The notes below the pieces were generated by a model, which was given only the letters and a program-made list of their open reading frames with translations, was not told the DNA's origin and did not search any database. Position numbers and translations under genes: made by a program. Shown here one piece after another: positions 30,648 to 42,240 of a stretch of DNA of 64,000 nucleotides. The stretch spans positions 33,909 to 97,908 of the forward strand of contig JBAKBP010007645.1 of NCBI GenBank assembly GCA_037953745.1, read 5' to 3'. The DNA comes from Lithodes maja. Taxonomy: Eukaryota > Arthropoda > Malacostraca > Decapoda > Lithodidae. The number at the start of each line of letters is the position of its first letter. Position 1 is the first letter of the stretch.

Positions 30648-32560
30648 TTATTTTGGGATCCATTTTGGCTTAATTTTTATCTCCCAAGATTGAATGAATG
30701 TGGGTTCTGTAGAGGTTGGAGTCCTGGTTATTGAGGTGTTATTCAGATCGGTTTGTCGTAAGGCAGCAAGATTTGTTGGTATTTGTTCTGGCACGGGGAG
30801 GCGAGAGAGAGCATCGGCGTTTGTATTTAACTTACCGGAACGATAATGAATTACAAAATCATACTCTTCTAAAGCCTCTCTCCAACGGACTAACAAAGCT
30901 GAATTAGTCTCACATCGTCTAAGCCATTGTAAAGATTGATGATCCGTTATAATATCTAATTTTGCTCCTAAAACAAAAGAACGGAAATGATTCAATGCCC
31001 AGATAATACCTAGACATTTCCGTTTAGTGGCTGCGTAATTTTGTTGTGCTGTGTTCAAAGTTGAACTGGCATAGTCGATGACGTGTTCTTTTCCGTCTTG
31101 TACTTGAGCTAATACAGCACCAATTGCATATAGGGAGACATCTGTATATAGACGGAAAGGCTGCTTGTATTCAGGAAAAGATACTGTGGGAGCCTGTACT
31201 AACTTTTCTTTTAATGTTTCAAAAGCGAGATTTCTTTTGTGTGTCCACACGAATGCAGTATCTTTGTGGGTGAGTTGATGAAGTGATCTGGCTACCTCAG
31301 CAAAGTGCGGGACAAAACGCCTGTAATAGGTGGTTAATCATACAAATGAACGTACTCCTTTTACTGTAGTGGGGGGTTGTTGATTTTGAATAGCAGATAA
31401 CTTCTTGGGATCCGGTGATATACCTTTGTCAGATATCACATGGCCTAAAATCCTACTGAATTTCTGGCAATTTCGCATTTGAAAGGTTTAAGTTTTGATC
31501 CTGCGTCTCTGATACGTTGCAATATTTGACGGAGTCGGTGAAGATGTTCGTGCCAGGTCCCTGAGTAAACAATTACATCGTCTAAGTAAGCGAGGCATGT
31601 TTCCCAAGTTAACCCTTTTAAGACGGACTCCATAAGTCGAGAGAACGTAGCTGGGCCATTACACAATCCAAACGGTAGCACGTTAAATTCATATAGATGT
31701 CCTCCACTGGTCGAAAAAGCTGTTTTCTGTTGATGTTCGGCTTTAATTGGCACCTGCCAGTATCCGGCTTGCAGATCCAATGTGGTCAACCATTTGGATC
31801 CATGAAGGGAGTCTAGGGAATCATCTATTCTAGGTAAAGGTGTGGCGTCTTTAATTGTGGCGTCATTCAGATGTCGGTAATCCACACAAAATCTTGTTGA
31901 GCCTCTGACTTTTTGACTAAGACGACGGGGGAGGACCATGGACTGACAGAGTTGTGGCGATTCCGGCGTCTAACATTTCTTGGATTTGTTGATCCTCTTC
32001 TTGCCGTTGCAGGGGATTTTTCCAGCGTGAAGTTTGACGAAGAGGAGGTCCTGTGGTATGTATGGAATGTTCCTCTAATGTAGTCTGACCTATTTCGGTG
32101 GGAGTTTGGGCAGATACATCGCTGAAGTCATGCAATAATTGTTGCATTTGATGTTGTTGCATACTAGATAAGGTGTCAGGAATGTGAGGTAGCACAGGGG
32201 GGGAACTAGATTTGACATGGGGGGGGCAATTTGGTCAAAAGTCTCTAAGTGGCCAATAAGGAGGCCTTCGGGTAGAGTTAAGACTTCATCTGAAATGTTG
32301 GCTATGAGTATGGCATTTTGATGAGAGGAAAGAATAGCTGGCTGAATTATACATCGATCTTGACCCGTCGTGAGTTTAGGGGTTGTCAAAATCATAGCAT
32401 TTTGGGGCATTTGCTGAATTGACACCCATTTTTGGTGTTGAGGGGGAATGGAATTTCTAGTTTTTATTATAGCGGGGCTCATAATAGTGGGAGAGAGTAC
32501 TTTGGCTGTATGTTTGACAGATTCATGAGAAGAAGGCTGAACACAGGTGGTGAGTTGCAT
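30648..32560 (-). pseudogene. Gypsy-a reverse transcriptase and RNase H
   Basis: Three shifted frames make up the enzyme. A pre-RT segment (32090-32560; VSIQQMPQNAMIL, ILIANISDEVLTLPEGLLIG) leads to 31917-32195 and then the RT palm (31445-31939). The palm has FCVDYRHLNDATIKD, TLDLQAGYWQVPI, FNVLPFGLCNGPATF and the YLDDVIVYSG catalytic box near 31590. After 31445 the connection (YYRRFVPHF) and RNase H (30648-31250) follow: RLYTDVSLYAIGAVLAQ, TLNTAQQNYAATKRK and ITDHQSLQWL. Shifts near 32210, 31930 and 31300-31450 lie at or near homopolymers, so some could be base-call errors. The order RT, RNase H, integrase is the ordinary Gypsy order. Confidence 0.88.
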
Positions 32561-32909
32561 GATTGATTTTTAGGGGGGGGAACAAAAATAATTTCTGGTT
32601 TTTAGGGTAGCAGGGCTGATACTAGTGAAAGGAGGAACATTGTCTATAGGTTCTAGATATTCAGTGGGGAAAGATTTCACACAGGTGGCAGATTTACCTG
32701 ACTGATTCTTTTTGCAACATTTTTTCTTCATTTGATTTTGTTTTTCAGGTTTTTTTTTCTAATGATGTTGCAACTTTAAGGGAATGAGATGGATTTTTTC
32801 GCACTTGTTTTATCTTTGGTCTGTGTTTTCTTGACAGGGAAAGAACATGGGGAACATTTTCTGGTTGATCAATTCCAGTGGTGGATGATTTAATTGATCG
32901 TTTCTTGCT

Positions 32910-32941
<32 letters not shown>

Positions 32942-32946
<5 letters not shown>

Positions 32947-33325
32947 TGATCAGTCTTTGACCACAGTCTACTTGAGCTGGTAATTTATGTAGGAGATCTA
33001 ATCCTAAGTAGCCGTCGTAATGTTGGCAGTCCGAATGGAACACTACGAAAGTGTGGTAACAGTTAGCATGAGGTAAGGGGGTGGTTACGTGTAGCGGTTT
33101 AGTTTCTCCTCTAATTTTAAGAGGAGTGTCACCTGCACTGATTAAATTGGATTTGGTGGCTTGCAATTCACCAAATTTGTTATGATGCTTGACATAATAT
33201 AAATTAAAGATACATGAGCGAGAGGCGCCTGTATCGATGAGTAACCTTACAAGGATATCTTTAATCTTTGCAAGGTTGTATATTGAGGGTGGTCTGTTAT
33301 TTGTCGACTCCCCCGCCGAAGCCAT
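32942..33325 (-). pseudogene. Gypsy-a aspartic protease
   Basis: The minus strand encodes a retropepsin with the active-site block LIDTGASRSCIFN (near 33230) and YLGLDLLHKLPAQVDCG towards the C-terminus. It follows gag with a short gap and frame change. Between it and the RT (32561-32941) lies low-complexity sequence with a T-run (32919-32943) and no clear domain. Confidence 0.85.
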
Positions 33326-33342
33326 CGTAGGCGAGGGAGGTT

Positions 33343-34299
33343 TTAAAAATCCTGGGGATCGGTTTCTTCCTCCTCCAGGATTTCCTCTTGTTCCTCGCCA
33401 ACTAGAATATGGGCGATATTTTCACTTTCTAGGTTGTCCTCAGACTCTTCTTCACAAAACTCTTCCTCATTTGCAGAGATACGAGGTTGATTTTGTCTGA
33501 ATTTGGCGGAATCACGAATATCATGAAGGGAACTTTTGTGATTACAAGCAGGGAAATCATAAGGGTTGATAATGACTAGCGTCTGGTTCTTACCTCTATA
33601 GTTGTTGTACGTCTGATTTCTAGGATACACGCTTCTTGGATGATTTGGGGTGAATTTGGGTCTGCTGGGTTGATATTGTCCGGCATGGTAGGCTGGCTTA
33701 GATGTTGTAGCTGGGTGCCGGTTGAAATTTGTTGCCTCTCTTGGTCTACCTGAGTTTTGAGGGTGAGTGGTGAATCTCTTGATGGCGGCGAGGGTGCTCA
33801 CTTTTGGTTGAACAGCGAGAATCCTCCGGATGGTGATCAAATCTCGTTGAAAGCCAACGGGATCATGTACGGCAAAGTACTCCTGAACTGCTGATGGCAA
33901 CACTTGTACAAGATTTACTAGAATATGTTGTTCTTGTTGCACTCTAGGAAGAGTGGAAAATGCAGATTTGACTTGCTGAGTTATGGATGCTAGAGTGGCA
34001 TCTAAATCACCTTCGTACTTTGTGTCCTTCATTCGGGCATGGGCGACGAAGATACCCAATGATGGCTTAATGGCATCTTTTACTATGGGCCTAAACTGGT
34101 CCCAGGTGAGTGCGGGGGTAACCTGCAATGCAACAAGGGAAACGGCTTTTCCCAAGTGCGTTAAAAGGACGGCAATCTTTTCACGGTCCGTGTTGTATGC
34201 CAAGTCTAATTCTGGCTTCACTATGTCCATGTAGGTTTTGATTTCAAATGTTTCCTCATCGTATTTGGGAATGGGAATGTGAGAGCGAGCAGCTGCCAT
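33343..34299 (-). CDS. Gypsy-a gag
   Basis: A 318-residue frame, first in the element, starting ~90 bases after the PBS. The N-terminal 170 residues look like a helical capsid (TYMDIVKPELDLAYNTDREK, VLLTHLGKAVSLVALQ, FVAHARMKDTKYEGD). Next is an Arg/Asn/Pro-rich linker (GRPREATNFNRHP), and a possible degenerate CxxxxxxH finger (ACNHKSSLHDIRD, near 33530). The C-terminus is strongly acidic (EEEFCEEESEDNLESE). No canonical CCHC knuckle is seen. Assignment rests on position and the following protease. Confidence 0.75.
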   Translation of the reverse strand: MAAARSHIPIPKYDEETFEIKTYMDIVKPELDLAYNTDREKIAVLLTHLGKAVSLVALQVTPALTWDQFRPIVKDAIKPSLGIFVAHARMKDTKYEGDLDATLASITQQVKSAFSTLPRVQQEQHILVNLVQVLPSAVQEYFAVHDPVGFQRDLITIRRILAVQPKVSTLAAIKRFTTHPQNSGRPREATNFNRHPATTSKPAYHAGQYQPSRPKFTPNHPRSVYPRNQTYNNYRGKNQTLVIINPYDFPACNHKSSLHDIRDSAKFRQNQPRISANEEEFCEEESEDNLESENIAHILVGEEQEEILEEEETDPQDF

Positions 34300-34372
34300 A
34301 TTTCTGATGTTATAATATTTCTATTGTTTTTAGATATGAAATGCAATGAATTCTTCTATCCGAATCAAGAAC

Positions 34373-34388
34373 CACAACTAGCAACCAA
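34373..34388 (-). promoter_or_regulatory. Gypsy-a primer-binding site
   Basis: Immediately after the 5' LTR end (GGGCATAGCA, 34389 on the complement) the minus strand reads TTGGTTGCTAGTTGTG. The TGG one base in matches a tRNA CCA end. The primer tRNA is not identified. Confidence 0.6.
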
Positions 34389-34587
34389 TGCTATGCCCTG
34401 ATTTTATTCAGGTTTAACGATTAGTTGAGGTGAGTTCTTTCGAGACTGGAATATCTGAGTTCAGGCAAGTACATATAAATAACACAATAGAGGATATGTA
34501 TAATTTTGAAATATAATTTGTGGTACAGCTTTATTTGCTTAATCACTAGTGTCATGGCCCTATCTCTTTCATGTCTCCATTATGTTA

Positions 34588-35224
34588 TTAACCTCTGAAG
34601 TGCGCACGGGGGTAATTGAAAACCTCCCCCTGTGCTGACGTATTTGAGGTTTTTCGTCACTAAAATATTCATTGTACCATTACTAGCATTAATAATTATC
34701 CATATGCGCCTATTATGGGTTGATTATAAAGGTATTAACCTGAAACAACAATAAAACGAGTGAAAACAGCGTTTGGATGGTCAAAATCGGAGATATAGCC
34801 CGCGAGTTGTATAATGTATGGGTGAGGCAAGCTACCTTCCCGCCAATTTTCCCCAAGGCCACTGCGACACAGTCGATCGATACTCTCTCTCTCTCTCTTG
34901 CACTCGATTGCTATCAGTGATGACAACACCCTGCTTGCAACTCGCTAATGTTAGCACGAAAATATACCTCAGAATAAGGGAATAATAGGGAAAATAGGTG
35001 ATAACTGAGGGATAGGAGGAAAGTGGGGAAGGAGGGGAGGTAGAGGACTGAGATTTTGCATGGCCCAGGGGCCAAAAAAAAATAAAAAAATAAAAAAATA
35101 AAAATAAAAACAAAAATAAAAATGTTGATGTCAAAAGTTGATTTTTAATTTTACTTACTCAGGAGAGTCTTCCCGCAGTCCGCCGGGGGAACTCTTAAGA
35201 GTCTTCCCGCAGCTCCCGGGTTAA
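34588..35224 (-). mobile_element. piggyBac-like MITE A, third copy
   Basis: TTAA at 34588-34591 and 35221-35224 bounds a minus-strand copy of 15755-16370. The left end on the plus strand is TTAACCTCTGAAGTGCGC; the right end reads CTTCCCGCAGCTCCCGGGTTAA-like. The poly-T of the other copies appears here as an (AAAAAT)-rich tract near 35087-35120. Confidence 0.88.
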
Positions 35225-35432
35225 TTAGTTTTAGTTAAGTCTCTCCTGCTTCATTGTTCAACTTTAAATATGAATCAGTTTCCTTTTCATAAACTCGAAC
35301 TGAGTGAAGCCTCATTTCCTTGTAATTATGTTCGACTTGAGTGAAGCCTCAAGACTTTTATCCATTTAACTTTGAGACCTGGGTGAAGCTCCGACCTCGG
35401 TTATTCGAGACAGGCCGGGCTTCATCCAAAGC

Positions 35433-35466
35433 TATATAAGGCTCCCAGAATTTGAGTTTAGTCAGT
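35433..35466 (+). promoter_or_regulatory. LTR-d core promoter (TATA and initiator)
   Basis: TATATAAG at about 35433 is followed ~28 bases later by TCAGTCT, which fits the arthropod initiator TCAKTY. The spacing matches a pol II core promoter. It lies in the middle of the solo LTR where U3/R should meet. Activity is inferred. Confidence 0.6.
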
Positions 35467-38012
35467 CTCATCTCAACACGACAACGAGGTCTCTTTTACT
35501 CTCCCCAAGGTGTGAGGGGTGAGCTTGGACGAGAGAAGGCATCACCAATGGATAAGTTTGTTTGTTCCCTGTTTTTAAATTGGGGTTGATTGGGGTTAAA
35601 TTAGCATTGATAATGTGTTTGTGTGCAGTTGGGATATAGGAATCTCCTACATATTAATTATTTGTTTATATGTATCATTAAACCTAAGAATATAATATTT
35701 AAACTAACTTAATTGTTTCATAATTCCTTAATTGTATTATTACCTTATTATCTCATTAATATCTTATTAACTTATTATTACCTTAACTTATCATTATCAT
35801 AATAACTTCTATCATAATTGCCTGATAATAACTTTCTTATTAACTCATAAAACTCACTTTAATCTTATGGCGTAACCTCCAGTTAGTTGATTAAAATCCC
35901 TAGACTCTATTACGTTGCTTCAAAGTTCTCTATTAATATTAACTGGCTGGTGGGGGCGTTATACCAGTTACACAGATATAATCACAAACACTAAATATGG
36001 AAAAACATAAGTGGTACAACTCTATTTAATTTCTCCCAGCATGATCGCGGATCTGGATGGAGATCAGGTATATTCAATTCAACTTGGATAGGTAATCTTC
36101 TTCTGGAGAATTATACGCACTATTCTCTTCTCGAAAGTTTATAATTAAGTTACTAAAATCAGGTTATATTTATATTCACGATATCTCTTGACTTAAATTC
36201 TGTTCGTGGAAAATAGAGAACGATATGATACAAGTTCCTATATGGAAGCTTAGGTACTGATGAACTTATTCAGTTTGAGTTCAAGTTTGTGGACTCTAAA
36301 ACATATTACTGCACTAACTGAGATTATTTTCAGAGTTCCTGAAGGGGTGAAAATCCTCTTATTTGGTATAAATTCACTTGTTTCGCAATATAAGTATTCA
36401 AGACGTGTTTATCCCTGAACACGTAGAAAATTAATATTGTTCTAGTTACTGGATTACTATAACACTTGGTTTCTTTAACTCAAAGTTCAGGTTTGACGGA
36501 CTCTGTTTATTTTTCACTTGGCGGAAATGTGGCAGAGTTGATTGATGCTTAAAATCCGTCTTATTTTGGTATATTTGTTATTTATTGAGTTAGAAAGTCG
36601 TGCTAAAGATGGTTATTTCTAGTGCATCTTAATATTAATCTTTTTCTAAAAATTAACTGAGTCGAACACTTCTACGAACTTTTCACGTATTTCGAGGTAT
36701 TAAGAACTCTGTTTATTTGGGTCACTTTGAACTCTAACTTTGGTTGTATCTCGTCACTGATACTGAATTTTAGTAGTTTCTATATTATTTCTTTTCTTGG
36801 AAGAGATGTACACTTAGTTGAGGATTGCTGCTGATGCTCCGTGGGCCGTCCAGGTTGGCCGGTCGTGTGAAGTTTAGTTACAGTTTGGTTAATGGGCGTG
36901 GGGTCTTGAATATGGCTCCGTAACTAGTAATGAAACAGTTGGGCACCATATCGGACTAACGTGAGTATTCTAGGCATATAGCTTCAAACAAATACTCGAC
37001 TATCCTGACCTTTATATTAACCATTGATTAAGTTCTATTAAGGTACTCTTGAATTAAGGTTTTAAATATTGTGTCTCAGGGTTGCCGGATTAACACAATA
37101 TCAGACTAACGCAAGAAGAGTAGAGGTATTGCTCTTCTTGACTGTCTTAACCGTTATAAGAGGTTCAAAGAACTCAGGGCGGTGTTAACTTTTTAGTCAC
37201 AAATCCTGGTGGGGTGCCACAGACAATTTGTGCCTAGGATTTATATATGCAGAGTCTCCGTGAAGGTGTCTCACTAAACCCTTAAAACACAAAAGATCGT
37301 TTTAGAACTGGGATCTTCTGTGAGTAATGGTAGTGTAATCTCCAATAGTAAAAATGTTGAAAGGTAGGGGTGACTGTGTCTTCCAACTTTTTAACTATAA
37401 AGAAATATAACTAGATGAAAGTAATTAAATCAATTCCTGGGTTGCCAGAAATAATAAATTCACTTTTATATAGGTCACTGTTGTATTAAAGATATTAAAA
37501 TATAAGTGGAGGGTTGCCTGCACACTTATTATTTTAATATAAAAGATACAAACTATTAGAGGTCTCTATGTTAAATGATTGGGTTGCCACAAGTAACAAA
37601 GACCCTAGAATAGGGTTTTAATATTCACAGACAGTATAAGGACTTCGGGGTGCCGTTATCAATAACTATTTATGAAGGGTCAAAATAATATTTCTCCAGA
37701 GCAGGGTGCCGATCTCAAGAAAGCTTAGATTCACTTGATTTCCTTCAAACTTCCCTGGCCTAATGTGCACCAGTACTGGAGGGTACCCATTCTCTGTCGA
37801 AGGGTAGTAAGGACTTGTGTTTGTACTATTTAGTAAGACAAGAAGTCCTTCTTGTCCTAGGGGAGGTGAATCTTAATTATTGTATGACAATACTCTACTA
37901 TCCTTGAAGAGTCATTCGAAATAATATAATGGGCAGATGTTATGTAAATCAAAGTCTTACTTGTCTGTCTAAGTTATTGGGAGAACTCAAAGGGAATGAT
38001 GATATTAGAGCT

Positions 38013-38248
38013 TTAACCCTCTCACATCCTGACGCGATTTTTGAGCCTATTAGGGATACTTTAAAGCCTTTGTTACCGTCAGGGGTATCTATAAACCTTT
38101 AGTTTGTTTACTTCAACCTCTGCAGTTGTCTTTGAGTTAGCTGTTTGGCAGAAAACTAATTTTGGAGAGGTAATTATAACAGTGAGAGTAATCTATTTCT
38201 TATTGCTAATCTGGCAACCTCTGCGTCCTATGGTCGTGAGAGGGTTAA
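38013..38248. mobile_element. piggyBac-like MITE E
   Basis: A 236-bp insert with TTAA at both ends and terminal repeats CCCTCTCACATCC and, from the right, CCCTCTCACGACC. The left Gypsy-a LTR has the uninterrupted GCTTTAATACAG at about 26121, so insertion and the TTAA duplication are directly visible. The CCCT start is typical of piggyBac ends. Non-coding. Confidence 0.9.
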
Positions 38249-38701
38249 TACAGAGTTTTGAGGGCGATTTCTAGGTGATCTCTGAGCGTGAGAGTTCAAG
38301 GGGGAGAAGGAGTTATTGGACTTGATGTTGCCCCACATCATGAAGGTATTATTTATTTCTATAGGAATTGGGAACTGTTAATGTTGGAGAGAGGTATATG
38401 AGAAGGTTAGCTTTTATTTCTGGAGTTATTGCTAATTGTTAATTTAGGTGTTGGATATAGAGAACATACATTTTATATAAAAATACAGTCTGGTCGGCAA
38501 TAGGATTAAGTTGGTATTCTTGGGGGTCATGATAGGGTCGTGTGGGTCTCTAGCCTCTCGCGCTTGATTTTCCTACTGAGTTTTAAACAAGGCCTGTAGC
38601 CTTCATAGTAATTTTAGAGTATCTAGCAATGTTAGGTTTACTTAGTAGAGTGAACCTGGATAGTTTCTAGCTTAAAATATATACAAAAACATGTTTATAA
38701 T

Positions 38702-39100
38702 GTTTATAATGTTTCATGGGTGGGTGGGACTCGTTAGCCTTGGTCGGCAACTCATCTAGGGGAGACAACCTTATACAAATTCGGGTGGATGGGACTCTTC
38801 AGCCTTGGTTGGCAACCTGTCTAGGGGAGTAAACCTGATACAAATCCGTACTGCTTACCTAAGGGTAAGGCAGGTTAGTGGATGGATTAGCCGAACACCA
38901 CTGTAGAAAAATAGTGCTAACAAGATACACAGAGGGCCTCGGAGTCGGACCGATCCTAAATTGAGTGGTCAATCCTGTAAGTCCTTCACTAAACTGGCTC
39001 GGATTGTCCCTCTCACAGGGAATAGGTCCGCTTGGGGGCATTCTGTGTATGGCCACCCTCGTAAGGGGAGTAAGGCATCCGGCAATAGATAGATAGATAG
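38702..39100 (+). repeat. Short retroposon with (GATA)n tail, copy 2
   Basis: Flanked by ATGTTTATAAT (38691-38701 and 39101-39111); the empty site is in the left LTR near 26572. The body is the same as 14098-14487, including the 5' tandem ~70-bp pair and the GGCAATAGATAG end. The first ~12 bases repeat part of the target. Confidence 0.85.
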
Positions 39101-40006
39101 ATGTTTATAATAGTTTATAAGACTCGCAAGGTTGGAGTCTGAATTGGCAATAGTACGTTTCTACTGGGTCACGTGTCCAGCTTCTCTCGTAGTTAGGAAG
39201 TTATAGGTTTGCAGACAAGGGTCTACAGCGATTAATATGGGGCATCATAATCTCTAATCATGCTAGAGTTAGTTAATACAAATAAGGCTGATATCTCTTA
39301 TATAGAAAACATATGTAAGAACAATTCTATAATGTTACTAGGGGTTGTACCTGGTCATCTTTTGGGTTGGCATTTCGGGTGGTCACTTTGTTTATCTGAA
39401 AAAGGCAAAAGTTTGTTGGCCCAAGCCGGAAGGAAGTATATGTGTTTTGTTTGAAATTAAAATAGAGAAACTGTATTACTAGGGAAGGCGTGTACATAGG
39501 TGTTTATTATTTCTTTGAAAGATAGAAGCATCTCTGCGAGATGATTTTTAGAACTGTCGTATTCTGACGAGATCCTTCAACATTGCTTATATTCTGTTCA
39601 CTATCTGGTTACCTAGTGAATCTGTCTTGCGACATGTTATACTTAATATTAATCACACTTTTTACATAATGTTTTTTAAATGTTTTATTTCTTTCCTTAA
39701 TATTAGACATAGCATGTTTATACATATTGTTTTTAAAAGGGTTGGGAAAATACAATTCTCCTTGTCGTGGCTGGTGGTACCCCCAGGCGGGGGGTGATAG
39801 GGCAAGTCTCCCTCACGGTAGCGAGTCGGGTATCCCTGAGGGTCGTAGCCGCGGTGAGGGACCTTGACATTCCCGTCCTGGGCGGGGTCATGTTGTCGAT
39901 CTCTGTTCCTTTCTTCTTTGGTTTCTTTTCTTCTTCCTGTCTTTGATTTGTTTGTTTCTCCTCCTGTCCCTCTATATTACTCGTTTTCCTTTTTCTCTGT
40001 ATTTTA

Positions 40007-40197
40007 ATTACCTAGACATTAGAAACACCAGCAAAATATTTTATAGGCCTTACACAAATAATAAATTAGCTGATATTTTATTCAGAAAAGAAGAAAACAG
40101 AGGATATAAACAGAACTATACAAAGAATGTGGATAGAAAGGCAAAAGAAGTTGACAAATCAGTAAATAACCTAAAACCAAATCAATAACAAATAGGG
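40007..40197 (+). pseudogene. LINE1a C-terminal fragment, last piece
   Basis: After Gypsy-a the LINE1a frame resumes as YLDIRNTSKIFYRP, NNKLADILFRKEEN and ends VNNLKPNQ stop (40188). Joined across one ATTA the sequence supplies the second half of a CxxC...CxxxxY finger. Next comes an ~18-base G run (40195-40212), where the next LINE copy appears to begin. Confidence 0.75.
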
Positions 40198-40375
40198 GGG
40201 GGGGGGGGGGGGCGTTTAAAAGGTGATATCCCCGAACAATCTCCAGACCAGAGCAGGCCATGTTGGACTGGCTAGTGTGTGTTTGGCAGCGAGGGAAGTG
40301 TTGTAGCTGTGCTTGCTCTACATATTTACTGAATTTAGACACACTTTGCAGTCCCAGACTTTGCAAAATCTCTCT

Positions 40376-41452
40376 ATGATGGCCGAGGGAGGTGCAGATC
40401 CACAATATAAGAAGAAGGGAAAATGCAAGCGATGTAATCTAAGCAAGATATTGGACAGTAAGAAGTGGTGCTACGAGTGCAACGTGGTGGCCAGCTTGGA
40501 GACCTTCGAGAGCTGCCCTAAGTGTAAGAAAAAAGTGCAAGATGGGCAAAACGGCCTTCAATGCGACAACTGCCTTGCATGATATCACGGTGGCTGTGAA
40601 CAGGTTAGTGTGGAGGAATACAATGTCTTCAAATGGCCTAAGTACGTGGTGTGGTGCTGCAAAGCCTGCAGTCCAATGGTGAGGGGTAGATTTCAAGCTG
40701 TCAAGAAGATAAGGAAGGAGAATAAGGGGCTGAAGGAAAGTATGGCCAAGCTAGAGGAGAGGCTCAAGAAAGTGGAAGACAAACAGCAGATAGTACAAGA
40801 AATAAAAACTCAAATAATGGAGGAGATATAGGAAGAAGAAGATAAGAAGAGTAGGAAGAAAAACTTAATTATTTTTAAGCTGAAGGAGGCAGAGGGTCAC
40901 AATCTATTTTGTATTAACTTCACCACAACACCAAACACCTCCAATGAAATTAATGAAAGCACATGTGCGATCCACCAGGATAAAATTATGTAGCCTACAG
41001 GAATCTTTAAACAGGTACTTGAGGTAGAAGATTGTGACATAAATGAGACGGTAAGACTTGGGAAAGTAACTCAGGGTAAGGTAAGGCCTTTACTTGTAAA
41101 ATGTAAGGAAGCAAAAAACAAGTATGAGGTGCTTAAAAGCTAAAAGATGCTAGAGATAATCTAAGTGAAATTTTCATCGCAAATCGACCTCACAAAGAAA
41201 GAGAGAGAAAAACAAGATAAGCTCAGAGAGGACATAAAAGTATTGAGGGACCAAGGTGATTTCACCTGGTTCATAAACTACAGAATGGGTATTTTGCAAA
41301 AGAAACGGCCTCCAATGCCTACCACAAACCAAAACCAAAACCAACAGCAAACTCAAGACCCAGAAGAGTCAGAAGACCAGCGGACAGCAGATCCTGTTGA
41401 TGGTTCCGGTAGTACTGGTACTGAGGATGGCGCCGAATCCAATGAAAATTGA
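40376..41452 (+). pseudogene. LINE1b ORF1 (zinc fingers, coiled coil)
   Basis: ORF1 proteins of LINEs bind RNA. This frame starts at 40376 (MMAEGGADPQYKKKGKC) with a cysteine-rich region, CKRCNLSKILDSKKWCYEC and CPKCKKKVQ. Then comes a PHD-like finger, CDNCLA-stop-YHGGCEQ...WCCKAC (40560-40670). The in-frame TGA at 40580 sits where a Trp would fit. A coiled coil follows (40700-40830; KENKGLKESMAKLEERLKKVEDKQ). After a poorly preserved stretch, DLTKKEREKQDKLREDIKVL and WFINYRMGILQ (41180-41300) form the usual ORF1 C-terminal block. Several stops show decay. Confidence 0.78.
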
Positions 41453-41476
41453 CTCCAAAGTCGGAACCATACGATA

Positions 41477-42240
41477 GTGACTTTCAAACTGGTGAATGTT
41501 CAAGGACTTACAAATAGTAAAAGATATGAACTAGACAAATTAATTGAAAATAAATATGTTACATTGTGCCTTACAGAAACTCAAGAAAACTTTAGTAAGA
41601 TCGATTTTTCAGAACAATTTGGAAGTTTGAGTTCATTTAGGGAAATGGATGACAGAAAGGGAGGTGGACTGAAACTTGTTTTTATGAAAGAGTTGAGTGA
41701 TGATGGTGATTTAGTGCTAATACCGACAGAGGACAGAAATATTTTACATGCAGAAATTAAGTTTAGTTTGATGAAAACCTCTATTATTTTAGTTTACTTC
41801 TCCTGCATAGATATTCGCAGGAATCTTAGTATTAAGGAGGAAATTGTAAATATAGCTACAAAGGAGCAAAATGGACATGTAATTATTTTGGGTGACTTTA
41901 ATAGCCACCTAGGTTTTCTTGGTCCCCAACAGCTAAATAAAAATGGTGAAATAGTTCTTGGAATGGTGGAAGAACTTAACTATACTGTACTAAATGGAAC
42001 GCTGGAGTGCATTGGTGAAATCACTAGATGTCAAAATAACCAGCAAAGTGCAATCGATTTTGTGATTACAAAATTAATGAAAACCTTTTGAGTAGATATA
42101 AACATATGTGTATAGATGAGGATAAAGAGAAATATGACCTATCAGACCATAATTTGATAGAAACCTATTTTGAATGTAGCTTAAACAAATCCAACTATAA
42201 CAAGAAACTTAAGAAAGACCCAGAGAAATTACAGTTATAA
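41477..42240 (+). pseudogene. LINE1b endonuclease
   Basis: APE-type endonuclease. The landmarks are NVQGLTNSKRYEL, LCLTETQENF (near 41570), a GGGLKLVF block, HVIILGDFNSHLGFLG (near 41880) and AIDFVITK. The main frame ends at 42091. SDHNLIETYF follows in another phase at about 42142, so one indel separates the last motif. It follows ORF1 by 24 bases, the usual bicistronic arrangement. Confidence 0.85.

Larger units (their letters stand above)
34550..35972 (+). repeat. Solo LTR of a third family (LTR-d) inside the Gypsy-a LTR
   Basis: The sequence from TGTCATGGCC to GTTACA is absent from the same position in the left LTR (near 23210), so it is an insertion. It has TG...CA ends, a TATA box and initiator in the right spacing, and carries MITE A at TTAA. 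Without the MITE it is ~790 bp. I could not define a clean target duplication. Confidence 0.65.
23047..40006 (-). mobile_element. Gypsy-a: Ty3/Gypsy element with very long LTRs and six nested inserts
   Basis: A minus-strand element bounded by LTRs at 23047-27486 and 34389-40006. Near-identical 5-bp flanks (ATTAT at 23042-23046, ATTAC at 40007-40011) mark a target duplication in LINE1a. Between the LTRs lie PBS, gag, protease, RT-RNase H, integrase, an extra 3' reading frame and a polypurine tract. Inserts are a LINE-b fragment in the left LTR, MITE D in the pol tail, and, in the right LTR, a solo LTR carrying MITE A, MITE E, and a GATA-tailed retroposon. Net of inserts each LTR is about 3.6 kb. 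Several frameshifts in pol make this copy non-functional as read. Confidence 0.9.
34389..40006 (-). repeat. Gypsy-a 5' LTR (right), with inserts
   Basis: Direct repeat of the left LTR, expanded by a solo LTR (34550-35972), MITE E (38013-38248) and a GATA-tailed retroposon (38702-39100). The left LTR shows each unoccupied site. It ends GTATTTTA at 40006, followed by ATTAC and LINE1a coding sequence. The shared GC-rich block at 39766-39900 (and 27238-27380) lies just inside the LTR start. Confidence 0.9.
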
